A stretch of DNA of 64,000 bases from Pseudomonas sessilinigenes (GTDB taxonomy: Bacteria; Pseudomonadota; Gammaproteobacteria; Pseudomonadales; Pseudomonadaceae): the NCBI RefSeq assembly GCF_003850565.1, contig NZ_CP027706.1, positions 1,364,001 to 1,428,000 of the forward strand, written 5' to 3'. The translations under genes and the position numbers were made by a program. Of the stretch, positions 1-8,160 are shown in pieces. How positions within the stretch are numbered: the stretch's first letter is position 1; every line of letters begins with the position of its first letter. The notes under the pieces are model-generated. The model was not told where the DNA came from, did no database searches, and saw nothing but the letters and a program-made list of their open reading frames with translations.

Positions 1-540
1 TTCACCCTGGGGGAGCGGCCGGTGGTCAAGGTCGACTCCGGCGCCGCCGGGGTGGTGACGGTCACCTACACCTTCGACCCGGATGGCTTCGCCGCCCAGG
101 TCAAGGATGGCAACGCCCGGCGCACGGCGCCGGGGGAGGTGATGGTGACGGTGCTGTCACGCTCCGGGGATGGCACGCCATCGGCAGAGTTGCTTGATGG
201 CGTGCGCAGGCACTTCGCCCGCCCGGATGTGAAGCCGGAAACGGATCGGGTCACCGTCCAGGCAGCGCAAATCTTGCCCTACCGGATTCGCGTGGTGGCC
301 AAGATCAATCCGGGACCCGATTCCGGATTGACCAAGGTCGCGACACAGCAACAGCTCCAGGCCTACGCCGACAGCTGTCACCGCCTGGAGGGGCGGGTCG
401 ACCCGAGCTGGATCGATTTCACCTTGCACAAGGCCGGCGCGGTGCAACTGGAGATCCTCGAACCCTTGCAGCCCATAGTCACCAGTGCATTCCAGGCGCC
501 TTATTGCCTGGGGGTTGAAGTGGAGGTGCGGATTCTATGA
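1..540 (+). CDS. Baseplate J-like protein, C-terminal part (partial)
   Basis: The frame is already open at base 1, so only the C-terminal ~179 residues are present and the true start lies before the window. The fragment resembles the end of phage baseplate J (gpJ/Mu gp47 family), which forms the wedge of a contractile-tail baseplate. Seen: a segment suited to a mixed alpha/beta core, around VTVLSRSGDGTP, followed by a beta-rich end closing with VEVEVRIL. Its stop codon overlaps the ATG of the tail protein I gene by 4 bases, as J and I genes usually do in P2-like clusters. The assignment leans partly on that context. Confidence 0.8.
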   Translation, partial: FTLGERPVVKVDSGAAGVVTVTYTFDPDGFAAQVKDGNARRTAPGEVMVTVLSRSGDGTPSAELLDGVRRHFARPDVKPETDRVTVQAAQILPYRIRVVAKINPGPDSGLTKVATQQQLQAYADSCHRLEGRVDPSWIDFTLHKAGAVQLEILEPLQPIVTSAFQAPYCLGVEVEVRIL

Positions 541-1271
541 ACGAAGACAATGCACCTTCGAGCTTGCTACCGAGCAACAGCTCGGCACTGGAAAAGGCTC
601 TCGACCTGGGGTTTGCCCGGTTGCTGGAGCGTGTGGCACCGCCGTTTCCCCAGTTGATGGACCCGGCCCGTACCCCGGCGCAGTTCCTGCCTTACCTGGC
701 CGCAGACCGTGGGGTCAACGAGTGGGATGCCGGAGCCGGTGAAGCCGAAAAGCGCCTGACCGTGGCGTTGTCCTGGCAGATCCAGCGCCAGGCCGGGACC
801 CACAAGGCCTTGAGCCATGCGGTCGAGTCCCTGGGCTTTAAGCCCAATATCGCGGCCTGGTACGAACAACGGCCCCAGGCACACCCCTACACCTTCGATG
901 TGCAGGCCGTCATCGTGCGGGACTGGTCCAGTGGCGATCACAACCGCTTGATACGGCGCATCAACGCCGCCAGGAGCGAGCGCGACGAGGGCACCATCAC
1001 CGTGGTTCACCAGACCGCTGCCGGCCTGGGCGTGGCTGCGGCGGCCGAGCCGGGCCTGAGCATCGGCGACGACAGCCACCCGGGCGCATTGCCGCAGATC
1101 CGCCTGCATGGGGCTTTGGGCCTGGGCGCTGGGGCCGGTACGCCATTGAGCGATGGCGAGCTGTGCCTGGCCGGCGTGCTGCCTGAATTCGGGCTCGATG
1201 CCCGACTCAACAATGCTGGGGTTGCCCAGCACTACACCATCAACGACTACGACCTCAGGGCGCAGCTATGA
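537..1271 (+). CDS. Phage tail protein I (P2 gpI family)
   Basis: A 244-residue protein. Residues ~8-150 fit the gpI family, which joins the baseplate wedge: an N-terminal LLPSNSSALEKALD segment, then a PYLAADRGVNEWD block where gpI proteins typically have a conserved Leu/Trp stretch. The C-terminal ~90 residues are Gly/Ala-rich and resemble the extension that Pseudomonas tailocin versions carry. The gene starts inside the end of the J gene and its stop overlaps the start of the following collar gene, so the three are probably translationally coupled. It is longer than P2 gpI (176 residues). Confidence 0.85.
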   Translation: MNEDNAPSSLLPSNSSALEKALDLGFARLLERVAPPFPQLMDPARTPAQFLPYLAADRGVNEWDAGAGEAEKRLTVALSWQIQRQAGTHKALSHAVESLGFKPNIAAWYEQRPQAHPYTFDVQAVIVRDWSSGDHNRLIRRINAARSERDEGTITVVHQTAAGLGVAAAAEPGLSIGDDSHPGALPQIRLHGALGLGAGAGTPLSDGELCLAGVLPEFGLDARLNNAGVAQHYTINDYDLRAQL

Positions 1272-1804
1272 CAGAAGACATTACGCGCTTGGTTCGCTTC
1301 ACTTCCGCCGGTCTGGAGGAAGTGCTGGCGGCCAAGAACCAAGGCTTGAAAGGGCAGATCACCCACATCGGCGCCGGTACCGGTCGCTACGATCCGAGCG
1401 GTTCGCAAACCAGCCTTCGCGATGAGCGGCAACGGGTGGCAATCGTGGATTACGAGGACCTGGGTTCGAACCAGCTACGGATGGCGGCGCTGTTCGATGG
1501 CGCGGACGAATACGAGATTGGCGAGTTCGGTTTCTACCTGGCCAGCGGTACGTTGCTGGCGGTGTATTCGGTGGCCGGCAAGCTGCTGACGTACAAGGCC
1601 GCCGCTGCCCGGGTGCTGCAGAAATTCACCCTGGATATCTCGCCGTTGCCGGCCCAGAGCGTGACCGTGGTGGTCGGGAGCGAGAATCTCAACATCTTGC
1701 TGGCAGATGAGCTGGCCACGCTCTCGGCGGCCAGCATCGACCATATGAACCGGGGCCTCGACGTGCTGTTTCGCCTGCGAGCCCTGGAAAAAAGGACCGT
1801 CTGA
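1268..1804 (+). CDS. Tail-collar / tail fibre N-terminal domain protein
   Basis: A 178-residue protein matching the N-terminal baseplate-attachment domain of P2 gpH-type fibres (phage tail-collar family): residues 1-150 contain VRFTSAGLEEVLAAKNQGL, ITHIGAGTGRYDPSGSQTSL and an EIGEFGFYLASGTLLAVYS block typical of these domains. It ends soon after that domain, so it lacks the long receptor-binding shaft of a full fibre; the following gene may supply the distal part. It overlaps the gpI gene by 4 bases. Its role as a baseplate-proximal fibre adaptor is inferred from the domain and neighbours. Confidence 0.75.
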   Translation: MTEDITRLVRFTSAGLEEVLAAKNQGLKGQITHIGAGTGRYDPSGSQTSLRDERQRVAIVDYEDLGSNQLRMAALFDGADEYEIGEFGFYLASGTLLAVYSVAGKLLTYKAAAARVLQKFTLDISPLPAQSVTVVVGSENLNILLADELATLSAASIDHMNRGLDVLFRLRALEKRTV

Positions 1805-1911
1805 CGGGCCTCGAATCAGGCTTGCAGGTGCCAGTGAAGTGGTTCAGTCACTGGTGCTGAATAGGCAACGCCGTTGTGAACAGTCGCAACGCAATCTAAG
1901 GAGTTAGGACT

Positions 1912-2664
1912 TTGAGTACAGAACAGCAACTGGCCGCGGTGGTAAACGCGGCGAACAACTTGACCAATACTGTCACGGGCAAGATCGGCGAGATCGACCA
2001 GGCCATTGCCAAGGCTCGCCAGCAATATGACTCGCAACTTGCGGATCTCCAGGGTCGCCTGCCACGCCTGGCCGTTACCAAGAACTTCACCCTTTTACCC
2101 AACTCGGCCGGGACACTGATCGACAACTGGGGCATTCATGCCCAGGTCACCACGACTCAACTGCGTGCCATTTCTTCGGTGTCCCAGGCGATGGGGCGCC
2201 CGGTTGCGGATGTCGACTTCATGCTGAAGGTGCAGGCGGATGTCCGGGAGCAGTATCCGAATTTCGATATCCGGGCATCGGACTATTGGCGCGGGGCGAT
2301 CAACGTCTGGCAAATGAAATGGACCCAGATCGACTCCAGCCCCTGGTTGGCCTTTCCCTACGCCAGCGACCAGGCATTGGCGAACGGTGCCGCTGCGGTA
2401 CCGCTGAACACCTCGCTGACCCTGGGTGCTTTCGTGCGAGTGATTGAAGGGTCGATCGCTGGCGCCTGGAGTCACGGTGCCGAGAAGGGCAAATGGCGCT
2501 GGTGCTCGACCGTGATGTCTCCTTCGGCGTTGTTTGGAGCCTATTTCCACTTGCATCCAATGCGAACTTCGTCCAACGGACTGATTGAAATCATGCTGGC
2601 CGGTGCTTGCACCGGCGCGGTCACCAATCCAGGTGACTGGGGCACCATGCTGGCCATTAGCTAA
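1912..2664 (+). CDS. Putative distal tail fibre / receptor-binding protein
   Basis: A 250-residue protein started by TTG, chosen because a strong AAGGAGTTAGGA site (1898-1909) lies just ahead and no better ATG exists. Residues ~1-55 are polar and helical (AVVNAANNLTNTVTGKIGEIDQAI), suited to a trimeric coiled coil as in fibre necks; the rest is Trp-rich and beta-like. Gene order (after the collar gene, before the tail chaperone) is where tailocin fibres sit, so a role in binding the target cell surface is inferred. I do not recognise a named family, and the fold of the C-terminal domain is unknown to me. Confidence 0.6.
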   Translation: MSTEQQLAAVVNAANNLTNTVTGKIGEIDQAIAKARQQYDSQLADLQGRLPRLAVTKNFTLLPNSAGTLIDNWGIHAQVTTTQLRAISSVSQAMGRPVADVDFMLKVQADVREQYPNFDIRASDYWRGAINVWQMKWTQIDSSPWLAFPYASDQALANGAAAVPLNTSLTLGAFVRVIEGSIAGAWSHGAEKGKWRWCSTVMSPSALFGAYFHLHPMRTSSNGLIEIMLAGACTGAVTNPGDWGTMLAIS

Positions 2665-2675
2665 GGAACAACACC

Positions 2676-2912
2676 ATGAAACCTACCTTTGTACCTGCCG
2701 AGCTGCATCCGATCATCAAGTGGGAAATGATTCGCAAGGCGCGCGATGAAGACCTGGCCGCCAGTGACTATGCCGCCATGCCCGACTACCCCATGGGCGA
2801 AGCCAATCGTCCGGCGTTCGCCGCCTACCGCCAGGGGCTGCGGGATATTCCCGAGCAGGGCAGCGATCCGGATGCGGTCGCCTGGCCGGCCAAGCCGGAA
2901 TTCCTCAAGTAA
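2676..2912 (+). CDS. Tail assembly chaperone-like small protein (Phage_tail_APC type)
   Basis: A 78-residue acidic protein with the pattern of the small tail assembly chaperone-like family found after fibre genes: WEMIRKARDEDLAASDY near residues 15-35, then FAAYRQGLRDIPEQ at ~48-61. It lies 11 bases after the fibre gene and is followed by terminator-like hairpins. Proteins of this type are thought to help fibre folding or attachment; that role is family knowledge and has not been shown for this gene. Confidence 0.75.
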   Translation: MKPTFVPAELHPIIKWEMIRKARDEDLAASDYAAMPDYPMGEANRPAFAAYRQGLRDIPEQGSDPDAVAWPAKPEFLK

Positions 2913-2920
2913 CCCTTCTG

Positions 2921-2971
2921 CCGCGCAAGCGGTTTTTTTACGCCTGAACAAAGCCCCGTCCCGGGGTTTTT
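2921..2971 (+). terminator. Two short terminator-like hairpins
   Basis: A CCGC-GCAA-GCGG type hairpin at 2921-2932 runs into a seven-T tract, and a second, GC-rich hairpin (2954-2966, CCCCG-TCC-CGGGG) is followed by five Ts. Together they separate the fibre genes from the sheath/tube genes, so the tail cluster is probably not one uninterrupted transcript at constant level. Confidence 0.55.
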
Positions 2972-2999
2972 GCGTTTTTGTCTCTGGAGAAACATGCAT

Positions 3000-3203
3000 A
3001 TGGCTATCCGCCAGAAATACACCGTGCTCGTGCCATTCCCCACCGGTGGTGGGCATTGGTCGAGCGTCGGCGAAGAACTCGACCTGCTCGATGTCCAGGC
3101 CAGCGCGCTGCGCAGTGCCGGGCGCCTGGAGCTGACCAGCGTCCTTGCGGCGCAGACCCCATCCACCAAGGCCGCCAAGGCCGCGACCAAGAAGGCTGAC
3201 TGA
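3000..3203 (+). CDS. Small tailocin protein preceding the sheath gene
   Basis: A 67-residue basic protein (MAIRQKYTVL...) rich in Lys/Ala at its end. The ATG at 3000 is preferred over an in-frame ATG at 2994 because GGAGA at 2985-2989 is better spaced from it. It ends two bases before the sheath gene. Position and size recall the small DUF2635-type protein (Mu gp38) that precedes the sheath in Mu-like tails, but I see no decisive sequence match, so the function is open. Confidence 0.65.
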   Translation: MAIRQKYTVLVPFPTGGGHWSSVGEELDLLDVQASALRSAGRLELTSVLAAQTPSTKAAKAATKKAD

Positions 3204-3205
3204 CC

Positions 3206-4372
3206 ATGGCTGAGGTTTTGAACTTCGAGCACAACGGCATTACCGTCAATGCCAGCGAATCCCCCGAGGCCATGGGTGGCCTGGGTGACAACGTCATTGG
3301 CCTGGTGGGCACCGCGCCCAACGCCCATGCCTCGCTGGCCAAGAACACGCCGATCCGCATCAGCAACTTCAGCACCCAGGCGTTGCTGGACCCTACCGGC
3401 GCCGAGGCCGGCACGCTGTTCCAGGCGGTGCTGCAGATCCTCAAGGTGGTCAAGGTGCCGGTCTACGTGGTGATCGTCGACGAGGGCGCGACCCCGGCCG
3501 ACACCCTGAACAACGTGATCGGCGGCGACGAGGCGGTGACCGGGCGCAAGCTGGGCCTGGCGGCCCTGAGCAGCGTGCCCGAGGACCTGACCATCATCGG
3601 CGCCCCGGGCTTCACCGGCAGCAAGGCGGTGGCCGGTGAGTTCGCCGCGTTCGGCAAGCGCATCAAGGCGCGGGTGGTCCTCGATGGCAAGGATGCCTCG
3701 GTGGCCGACCAGGTGGCGTACAGCAAGGAACTGGGCGGCGCCGACCTGGGCTTCGACCGTTGCCTGGTGGTGCACAACCTGCCGGCGGTGTACTCCAAGG
3801 CGGCCAAGGCCAATGTGTTCCTGGCCCCGTCGAGCCTGGCCATCGCGGCCCTGGCCAAGGTCAAGCAGTGGGAGAGCCCGGGTAACCAGGTGACCTTCGC
3901 CGAAGATGTTTCGCGCAGCGTGGAATACAACATCCTCGACACCTCCACCGAGGGCGACCTGCTCAACCGCTACGGCATCAGCTACTACGCACGCACCGTG
4001 CTGGGCGGCTTCTCGCTGCTGGGCAACCGCTCCATCACCGGCAAGTTCATCAGCTACGTCGGCCTGGAGGACGCCATCAGCCGCAAGCTGGTCAAGGCCG
4101 GGCAGAAGGCCATGGCCAAGAACCTGACCAAGTCGTTCATGGACCAGGAGGTCAAGCGCATCAACGACTGGCTGCAGACCCTGGTGGCCGACGAGACCAT
4201 CCCGGGCGGCAAGGTCTACTTGCACCCCGAGCTCAACAGCGTCGAGAAGTACAAGAACGGCACCTGGTACGTGGTCATCGACTACGGCCGCTACGCGCCG
4301 AACGAGCACATGATTTATCAACTCAATGCCCGCGATGAAATCATCGAGCAGTTCCTGGAGGACGTTCTCTAA
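3206..4372 (+). CDS. Contractile tail sheath protein
   Basis: A 388-residue protein of the P2 FI / pyocin sheath family, the outer cylinder that contracts to drive the tube through the target envelope. Seen: the N-terminal HNGITVNASESPEAM and DNVIGLVGTAPNA blocks, a central Rossmann-like region with VYVVIVDEG, and a conserved C-terminal region (SFMDQEVKRINDWL, then VYLHPELNSVEKYKNG). The length fits P2 FI (396). Its stop shares one base with the ATG of the tube gene. Presence of a sheath shows the particle is of the contractile (R-type/myo) class. Confidence 0.93.
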   Translation: MAEVLNFEHNGITVNASESPEAMGGLGDNVIGLVGTAPNAHASLAKNTPIRISNFSTQALLDPTGAEAGTLFQAVLQILKVVKVPVYVVIVDEGATPADTLNNVIGGDEAVTGRKLGLAALSSVPEDLTIIGAPGFTGSKAVAGEFAAFGKRIKARVVLDGKDASVADQVAYSKELGGADLGFDRCLVVHNLPAVYSKAAKANVFLAPSSLAIAALAKVKQWESPGNQVTFAEDVSRSVEYNILDTSTEGDLLNRYGISYYARTVLGGFSLLGNRSITGKFISYVGLEDAISRKLVKAGQKAMAKNLTKSFMDQEVKRINDWLQTLVADETIPGGKVYLHPELNSVEKYKNGTWYVVIDYGRYAPNEHMIYQLNARDEIIEQFLEDVL

Positions 4373-4878
4373 TGTTTACCAACCGAGTCAGACAGGCCAT
4401 CGCGGCCACCCTGCAAGGCCTGCCGCTGTCGGCGACGGTGGAGGAGTTCACGCCACCGAAGATCGAGTTCGAGATGCAGGAAATGCGTGGTGGGCGTTTC
4501 ATCGGCGAGGAAATGGCCAAGGGCGGCAAGGTCCTGGGGGCCAAGCTGGTGCTGCAGGGCGCAGGTCCGGAAATCATGCTGGCCCTGGGCGTCAGCGTGG
4601 GTGACGACATCCTGCTCAACGTCCGGGAAGCCGGGCAGGACCAGGACGGCAACACCTACTTCATCTACCACACCGTGGGCGGCAAGTTGAAGTCGCTGGA
4701 AGAGGCTCCGCTGAAGATGGGCGAGCAGCCCAAGACCACCCTGGAATTGAGCTGCCGTACCTACAACCGCCTGGAAAACGGCGTGCCGGTGATCGACGTC
4801 GATGTGCGCACCCAGAAGTTCATGCTCAACGGGGTCGACATCCTCGGCGCGGCGCGGCGTGCGGTGTTGCTGCCCTAA
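4372..4878 (+). CDS. Tail tube protein (P2 FII family)
   Basis: A 168-residue protein matching the major tail tube family of P2-like contractile tails: a beta-rich protein with the opening MFTNRVRQAIAATLQGLPL, the EEFTPPKIEFEMQEMRGGRF block, and a C-terminal ENGVPVIDVDVRTQKFM strand pair. It polymerises into the inner tube surrounded by the sheath. It starts on the last base of the sheath stop codon, indicating translational coupling and a matched supply of the two polymers. Confidence 0.92.
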   Translation: MFTNRVRQAIAATLQGLPLSATVEEFTPPKIEFEMQEMRGGRFIGEEMAKGGKVLGAKLVLQGAGPEIMLALGVSVGDDILLNVREAGQDQDGNTYFIYHTVGGKLKSLEEAPLKMGEQPKTTLELSCRTYNRLENGVPVIDVDVRTQKFMLNGVDILGAARRAVLLP

Positions 4879-4927
4879 AAGGCGCGACCCTTCTGCTAAT
4901 GCCAGTCAGTCAAGCGCGGTGATCCCC

Positions 4928-5030
4928 TGTAGGAGCAGTTGGTCGACGCTCGATTGCTCGCGAGGGGCGTTAAAGCCAGTGGATAAACCCAGCGCTCTGG
5001 CGTCCATCGCGGGCAAGCCTCGCTCCTGCA
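4928..5030. repeat. REP doublet (REPIN), copy A, inside the tail cluster
   Basis: About 103 bases bounded by two inverted REP-like arms: TGTAGGAGC at the left and GCTCCTGCA at the right, with a conserved GTCGACGCTCGATTGCTCGCGA segment split here as GTCGACGCTCG / ATTGCTCGCGA and CCATCGCGGGCAAGCCTCGC near the right end. A reverse-oriented second copy lies at 27036-27140. This is the P. fluorescens-type REP sequence arranged as a mobile doublet. It fills the gap between tube and chaperone genes. Confidence 0.85.
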
Positions 5031-5085
5031 AGTTCCCCAACTGATCGGCATTGCCCTTCCATGCCTCCGGTGCCTGACGTGTTCT

Positions 5086-5110
5086 GCCGCCGGCGGCGTT
5101 TTTGTTTTTC
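5086..5110 (+). terminator. GC-rich palindrome with T tract before the tail chaperone gene
   Basis: GCCGCCGGCGGC at 5086-5097 is a perfect palindrome followed by GTTTTTGTTTTT. It could act as a weak intrinsic terminator between the tube gene and the chaperone gene, although a true loop is hard to draw. Confidence 0.35.
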
Positions 5111-5125
5111 CAAGGAATTGATCTC

Positions 5126-5695
5126 ATGTCCTGGACACCTCCGGTCCATGTGCTGCTGGCGCCGATTACCGGCGACGATGGCAGCACCCTTGAGCGGATC
5201 ACGCTCAAGCCTTTGTTCTACGCTGCGCAAAAAGACGCCCTGGCCCGTGCCGGGGATGATGAAGACGATCAGTTCTTCGCCCTGGCCAAGCTCGCCACGG
5301 GGCTGTCCGACAAGGAGCTGGACCAGCTCAAACGTCCGGACTACGTGAGCATTGCCCAGTACGTACACGATATGTCGACCCGTCCGACTTCCTACTTCTT
5401 GGAGCAGGACGAGCAGGCCGACCCGGACCAGGTACCGCTGCTGTTGCCGCTGGCCCTGGCCGGCCAGGGCCGGACGTCGCTGACCCTGGAGATGCCAGCG
5501 CTGCGCGCGACCAGGGTGATGAAGAAACTCGCGACGCCCAAGGAACGGGCCGAGTTCATCACCGCCCATTGCACCGGTCTGATGATCCCGGACCTGGCCA
5601 TGCTGACCGTGCCGGACTGGACCCAGTTGCAGGTGCGCATCGACGATTTTTTAAACAAACCGGCGGACTTCTTTCGCAGCGCGACATCGAAGTGA
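5126..5695 (+). CDS. Tail assembly chaperone, short (0-frame) form
   Basis: A 189-residue protein read from ATG 5126 (AAGGAATTG just upstream) to a TGA at 5693-5695. By position between tube and tape measure it is the G-type tail assembly chaperone (P2 gpE-like role), which coats the tape measure protein and recruits tube subunits. Mixed helical sequence, acidic in the middle (DEQADPDQ). Near its end the gene carries a slippery heptamer, and a longer form is expected by -1 frameshifting (separate entry). An alternative start at 5102 lacks a good ribosome binding site. Confidence 0.8.
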   Translation: MSWTPPVHVLLAPITGDDGSTLERITLKPLFYAAQKDALARAGDDEDDQFFALAKLATGLSDKELDQLKRPDYVSIAQYVHDMSTRPTSYFLEQDEQADPDQVPLLLPLALAGQGRTSLTLEMPALRATRVMKKLATPKERAEFITAHCTGLMIPDLAMLTVPDWTQLQVRIDDFLNKPADFFRSATSK

Positions 5696-5817
5696 TCCTC
5701 GATGTGGTGCCGCTGATCTACTCGGTGACCGAGGCCGAGATCCTGGAGTGGGACGCCGGCAAGGCAATGCGTCGCTACGACATAGCGATGACCCGCCTGG
5801 GCCTGAACAAGGAGTAG
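5126..5817 (+). CDS. Tail assembly chaperone, -1 frameshift extended (GT-type) form
   Basis: If ribosomes slip back one base at 5650-5656, reading continues in the -1 frame from base 5656 through QTGGLLSQRDIEV to a stop at 5815-5817. The predicted fusion is 230 residues: 177 from frame 0 plus 53 from the -1 frame. The extension has no convincing start of its own and ends just before the tape measure gene, exactly as in lambda G/GT and P2 E/E+E'. Production of the long form is predicted from sequence and family precedent; no product has been observed. Confidence 0.8.
5650..5656 (+). promoter_or_regulatory. Slippery heptamer T TTA AAC for programmed -1 frameshift
   Basis: In the reading frame of the chaperone the bases are GAT TTT TTA AAC AAA, giving an in-phase X XXY YYZ heptamer T-TTA-AAC; a preceding T TTT TTA (5647-5653) also permits slipping. 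After the slip, tRNAs re-pair as TTT AAA. An SD-like AGGTG lies 14 bases upstream (5631-5635), which might stimulate shifting, but that is inference. Confidence 0.8.
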
Positions 5818-5823
5818 CGTGCG

Positions 5824-8160
5824 ATGGCACAAGGTAACTTTTCCCTGAGGTTCGCCGCGGTGCAACAGGCTGGCGGATTGTCCGCCGATGTTGCAGCGAC
5901 GTTGCAGTGGTCGGCCCCTTTGCCGGAGCGCGATGGCGCCCTTGGCGGCGGGCTCAGGCAGCTGGTTCGCGGGCAGGAACGACTGCTGGCGGTGGTCGAA
6001 TCCCTAAGGGGCGTGCTGGTCTCCCAGCGTTCGTTGCTGATGACCCTCAATGACCGCCAGGTCCTGGCCGCACCTGCTGCGACGCAGCCAGCCAAGGCCT
6101 CGGTGCTGGACAACAAGCCCCTGAGCCATCTCAAGCCGGCCATCGGCCTGGATACCGCGATGGTGGAGCTCAAGCGGGTGCTGCCGCTGACCGCCGAGCA
6201 GCAGCGGCAGATGGTGGAGCAGCACATCAAGCTGGCCAACGAACCCTTGGTGGCGCCCACCGGTGCCACGGCCACCGACCTGGTGCGGGTCGGGCTGGCG
6301 GCGGCCAAGGCTGGGGTCGGCGTCGAGGGTTCGGGCGCTTCGGCCCAGTACCAGCCGCAGCAGGTGCTGGACTTTGCCCGGGATGCGGCGCTGGTCGGCT
6401 CCGGCCTGGAGTTGAAGGTCAAGCAGGCGGGGGACTTGCTGTTGGGCTGGCGCAGTGCGATGCAGCTCGACCGCGGCCAACGCCTGGACCTGGCCGATGC
6501 CACCCAGCACTTGGGCAGCGGGCTCAAGGTCTCGGCGGCGGACATCGGTTCGATCCTCGGCCGTTATGGTGGTAACGCCATGGCCGCGGGCATGAGCCCG
6601 GAACAAGCGGCCGCGCTGCTGGCCGCCTTGCTCAAGTCGGGGGCCGACCAGGCCAGTGCCGGAGTGGCATTGGCCCAGTTCAGCCAGGCCCTGGTCCAGG
6701 GTGACAAGGCCTCGCCGGAGCAGCTTGCGGCCTGGCGTGAGCTCAAGCTCGATCCGCGAGCCGTGGCTCGCGATATGCAAACCCAGGCGCCGCAGACGAT
6801 CCAGTCGGTGCTTGCGGCGTTGCAGGCGCAACCGGCCGAACGCCAGGGCGCCATCGCCGCGCAGCTGTTCGCCGACAATGGCGCGTTGCAGGCGCTGTTG
6901 CCACGCCTGGACGGGCTGGCCCAGGCCTTTGCCTTGGTGGCGGACAAGCCGCAGTACGCCAGCTCGCTGCGGGATGGCCAGGGGGCGGTGGCCAAGGCTG
7001 CCCAGGAGGCCGCGCAAACGCCCCAGGCCCAGTGGAACCGCCTCGATGCCCAGGTCGATGGCTTCAAGAGCTCCGTGGGTTCGGCGGTGCTGGCCGACTA
7101 TGGCAATTCGTTGACCGGCGCTGGGGCGGTGCTGCAGAAGTTCGGCGAACTGGCGCAGATGTTCCCTCATGTGGCCGCTGCCTTGGCGGTCTCGGTGGCT
7201 GCGGTTTCGGCGCTGGTGAAGCTCAAGGGCCTCTACACCGATGTCAGTGACCTGTTCTCGTTGGGCAAGAAGCCTCGCGGGCCCCAACCTCCGGCGGGAG
7301 GGGCGGGTGGCGGTGGTATTCGCTCACGGCTGGGCCCGGTGTTCTCGCGCATGGCGGGCACGGTTGCGAACCTGGCCGGCAGGAGCGCGGCCGCCGTGCA
7401 AGCGGCGGGCAGGGGGCTGGGCGCGGCGGTGTCTGGCCTCGGGACCCGATTGGCCACGATGACCCGGCAGGCTTCTGCCAGGGTGGCTGCCAGCGCCGGG
7501 CAGCTGTCATCGCGGTTGGGAACCGCGATGGCCGGGTTGGCCACCCGAGCGACGGCCATGGCGCGCCTGGCCGCTGAGCGGGTGGGTTCCACGATGGGCC
7601 GGCGTTTTTCCGGCGGGGCGCCGCGACTTCCAGGAGGGGCCGGGGGCAAGCTGATGGGCAAGCTATTCCGCCCCTTGAGCCTGATCGAGGCTGGAGTCGA
7701 CCTGGTACAGGGCTGGCGCGAGGGTGACTCCGGCAAGGTCGGGGCCGCCGTGGGTTCGGTCGGCGGTGGCTTGGCGGGCACGTATGCCGGGGCCAGCACC
7801 GGAGCGGCGATCGGCACGCTGATCTTCCCGGGTGTCGGTACTGCCATCGGTGGCCTGTTGGGTGGCGCCTTGGGTGGCCTGGCCGGCGGCGAAGCCGGTA
7901 CCTGGCTCGGTGACAAGCTTGGGCGCCAGGCGGACCGCCTGGCCGCGCCGGCGGCGGTCAGCCAGAACCTGGCGGCAGCCCAGGCGGAGAACCGGCAGAT
8001 CAACTTTGCCCCGGTGGTGCATATCCACGGCCAGGACCAGGCCAGTGCCCAGCAACTGGCTGACCGGGTGGTTCAGCAACTGCAGGCGCAGTGGCTGCCG
8101 CTGATGGGCGATTCACTGGCCGTGCGGCGTGGCGCGGCGTTGACCGATGGAGTGGCGTGA
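5824..8160 (+). CDS. Tail tape measure protein
   Basis: A 778-residue Ala/Gln/Leu-rich protein placed directly after the frameshifting chaperone, the universal location of tape measure genes. It sets tail length and occupies the tube lumen. Seen: long helical, coiled-coil-prone stretches over residues 1-400; two hydrophobic stretches around 420-470 (HVAAALAVSVAAVSALV); a basic Ala-rich segment ~490-600; and a Gly-rich hydrophobic segment ~630-700 of the kind that may insert in the target membrane. It ends with a beta-like NFAPVVHIHGQDQ and a helical tail. Start at 5824 rather than upstream because the extended frame closes. Confidence 0.9.
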   Translation: MAQGNFSLRFAAVQQAGGLSADVAATLQWSAPLPERDGALGGGLRQLVRGQERLLAVVESLRGVLVSQRSLLMTLNDRQVLAAPAATQPAKASVLDNKPLSHLKPAIGLDTAMVELKRVLPLTAEQQRQMVEQHIKLANEPLVAPTGATATDLVRVGLAAAKAGVGVEGSGASAQYQPQQVLDFARDAALVGSGLELKVKQAGDLLLGWRSAMQLDRGQRLDLADATQHLGSGLKVSAADIGSILGRYGGNAMAAGMSPEQAAALLAALLKSGADQASAGVALAQFSQALVQGDKASPEQLAAWRELKLDPRAVARDMQTQAPQTIQSVLAALQAQPAERQGAIAAQLFADNGALQALLPRLDGLAQAFALVADKPQYASSLRDGQGAVAKAAQEAAQTPQAQWNRLDAQVDGFKSSVGSAVLADYGNSLTGAGAVLQKFGELAQMFPHVAAALAVSVAAVSALVKLKGLYTDVSDLFSLGKKPRGPQPPAGGAGGGGIRSRLGPVFSRMAGTVANLAGRSAAAVQAAGRGLGAAVSGLGTRLATMTRQASARVAASAGQLSSRLGTAMAGLATRATAMARLAAERVGSTMGRRFSGGAPRLPGGAGGKLMGKLFRPLSLIEAGVDLVQGWREGDSGKVGAAVGSVGGGLAGTYAGASTGAAIGTLIFPGVGTAIGGLLGGALGGLAGGEAGTWLGDKLGRQADRLAAPAAVSQNLAAAQAENRQINFAPVVHIHGQDQASAQQLADRVVQQLQAQWLPLMGDSLAVRRGAALTDGVA

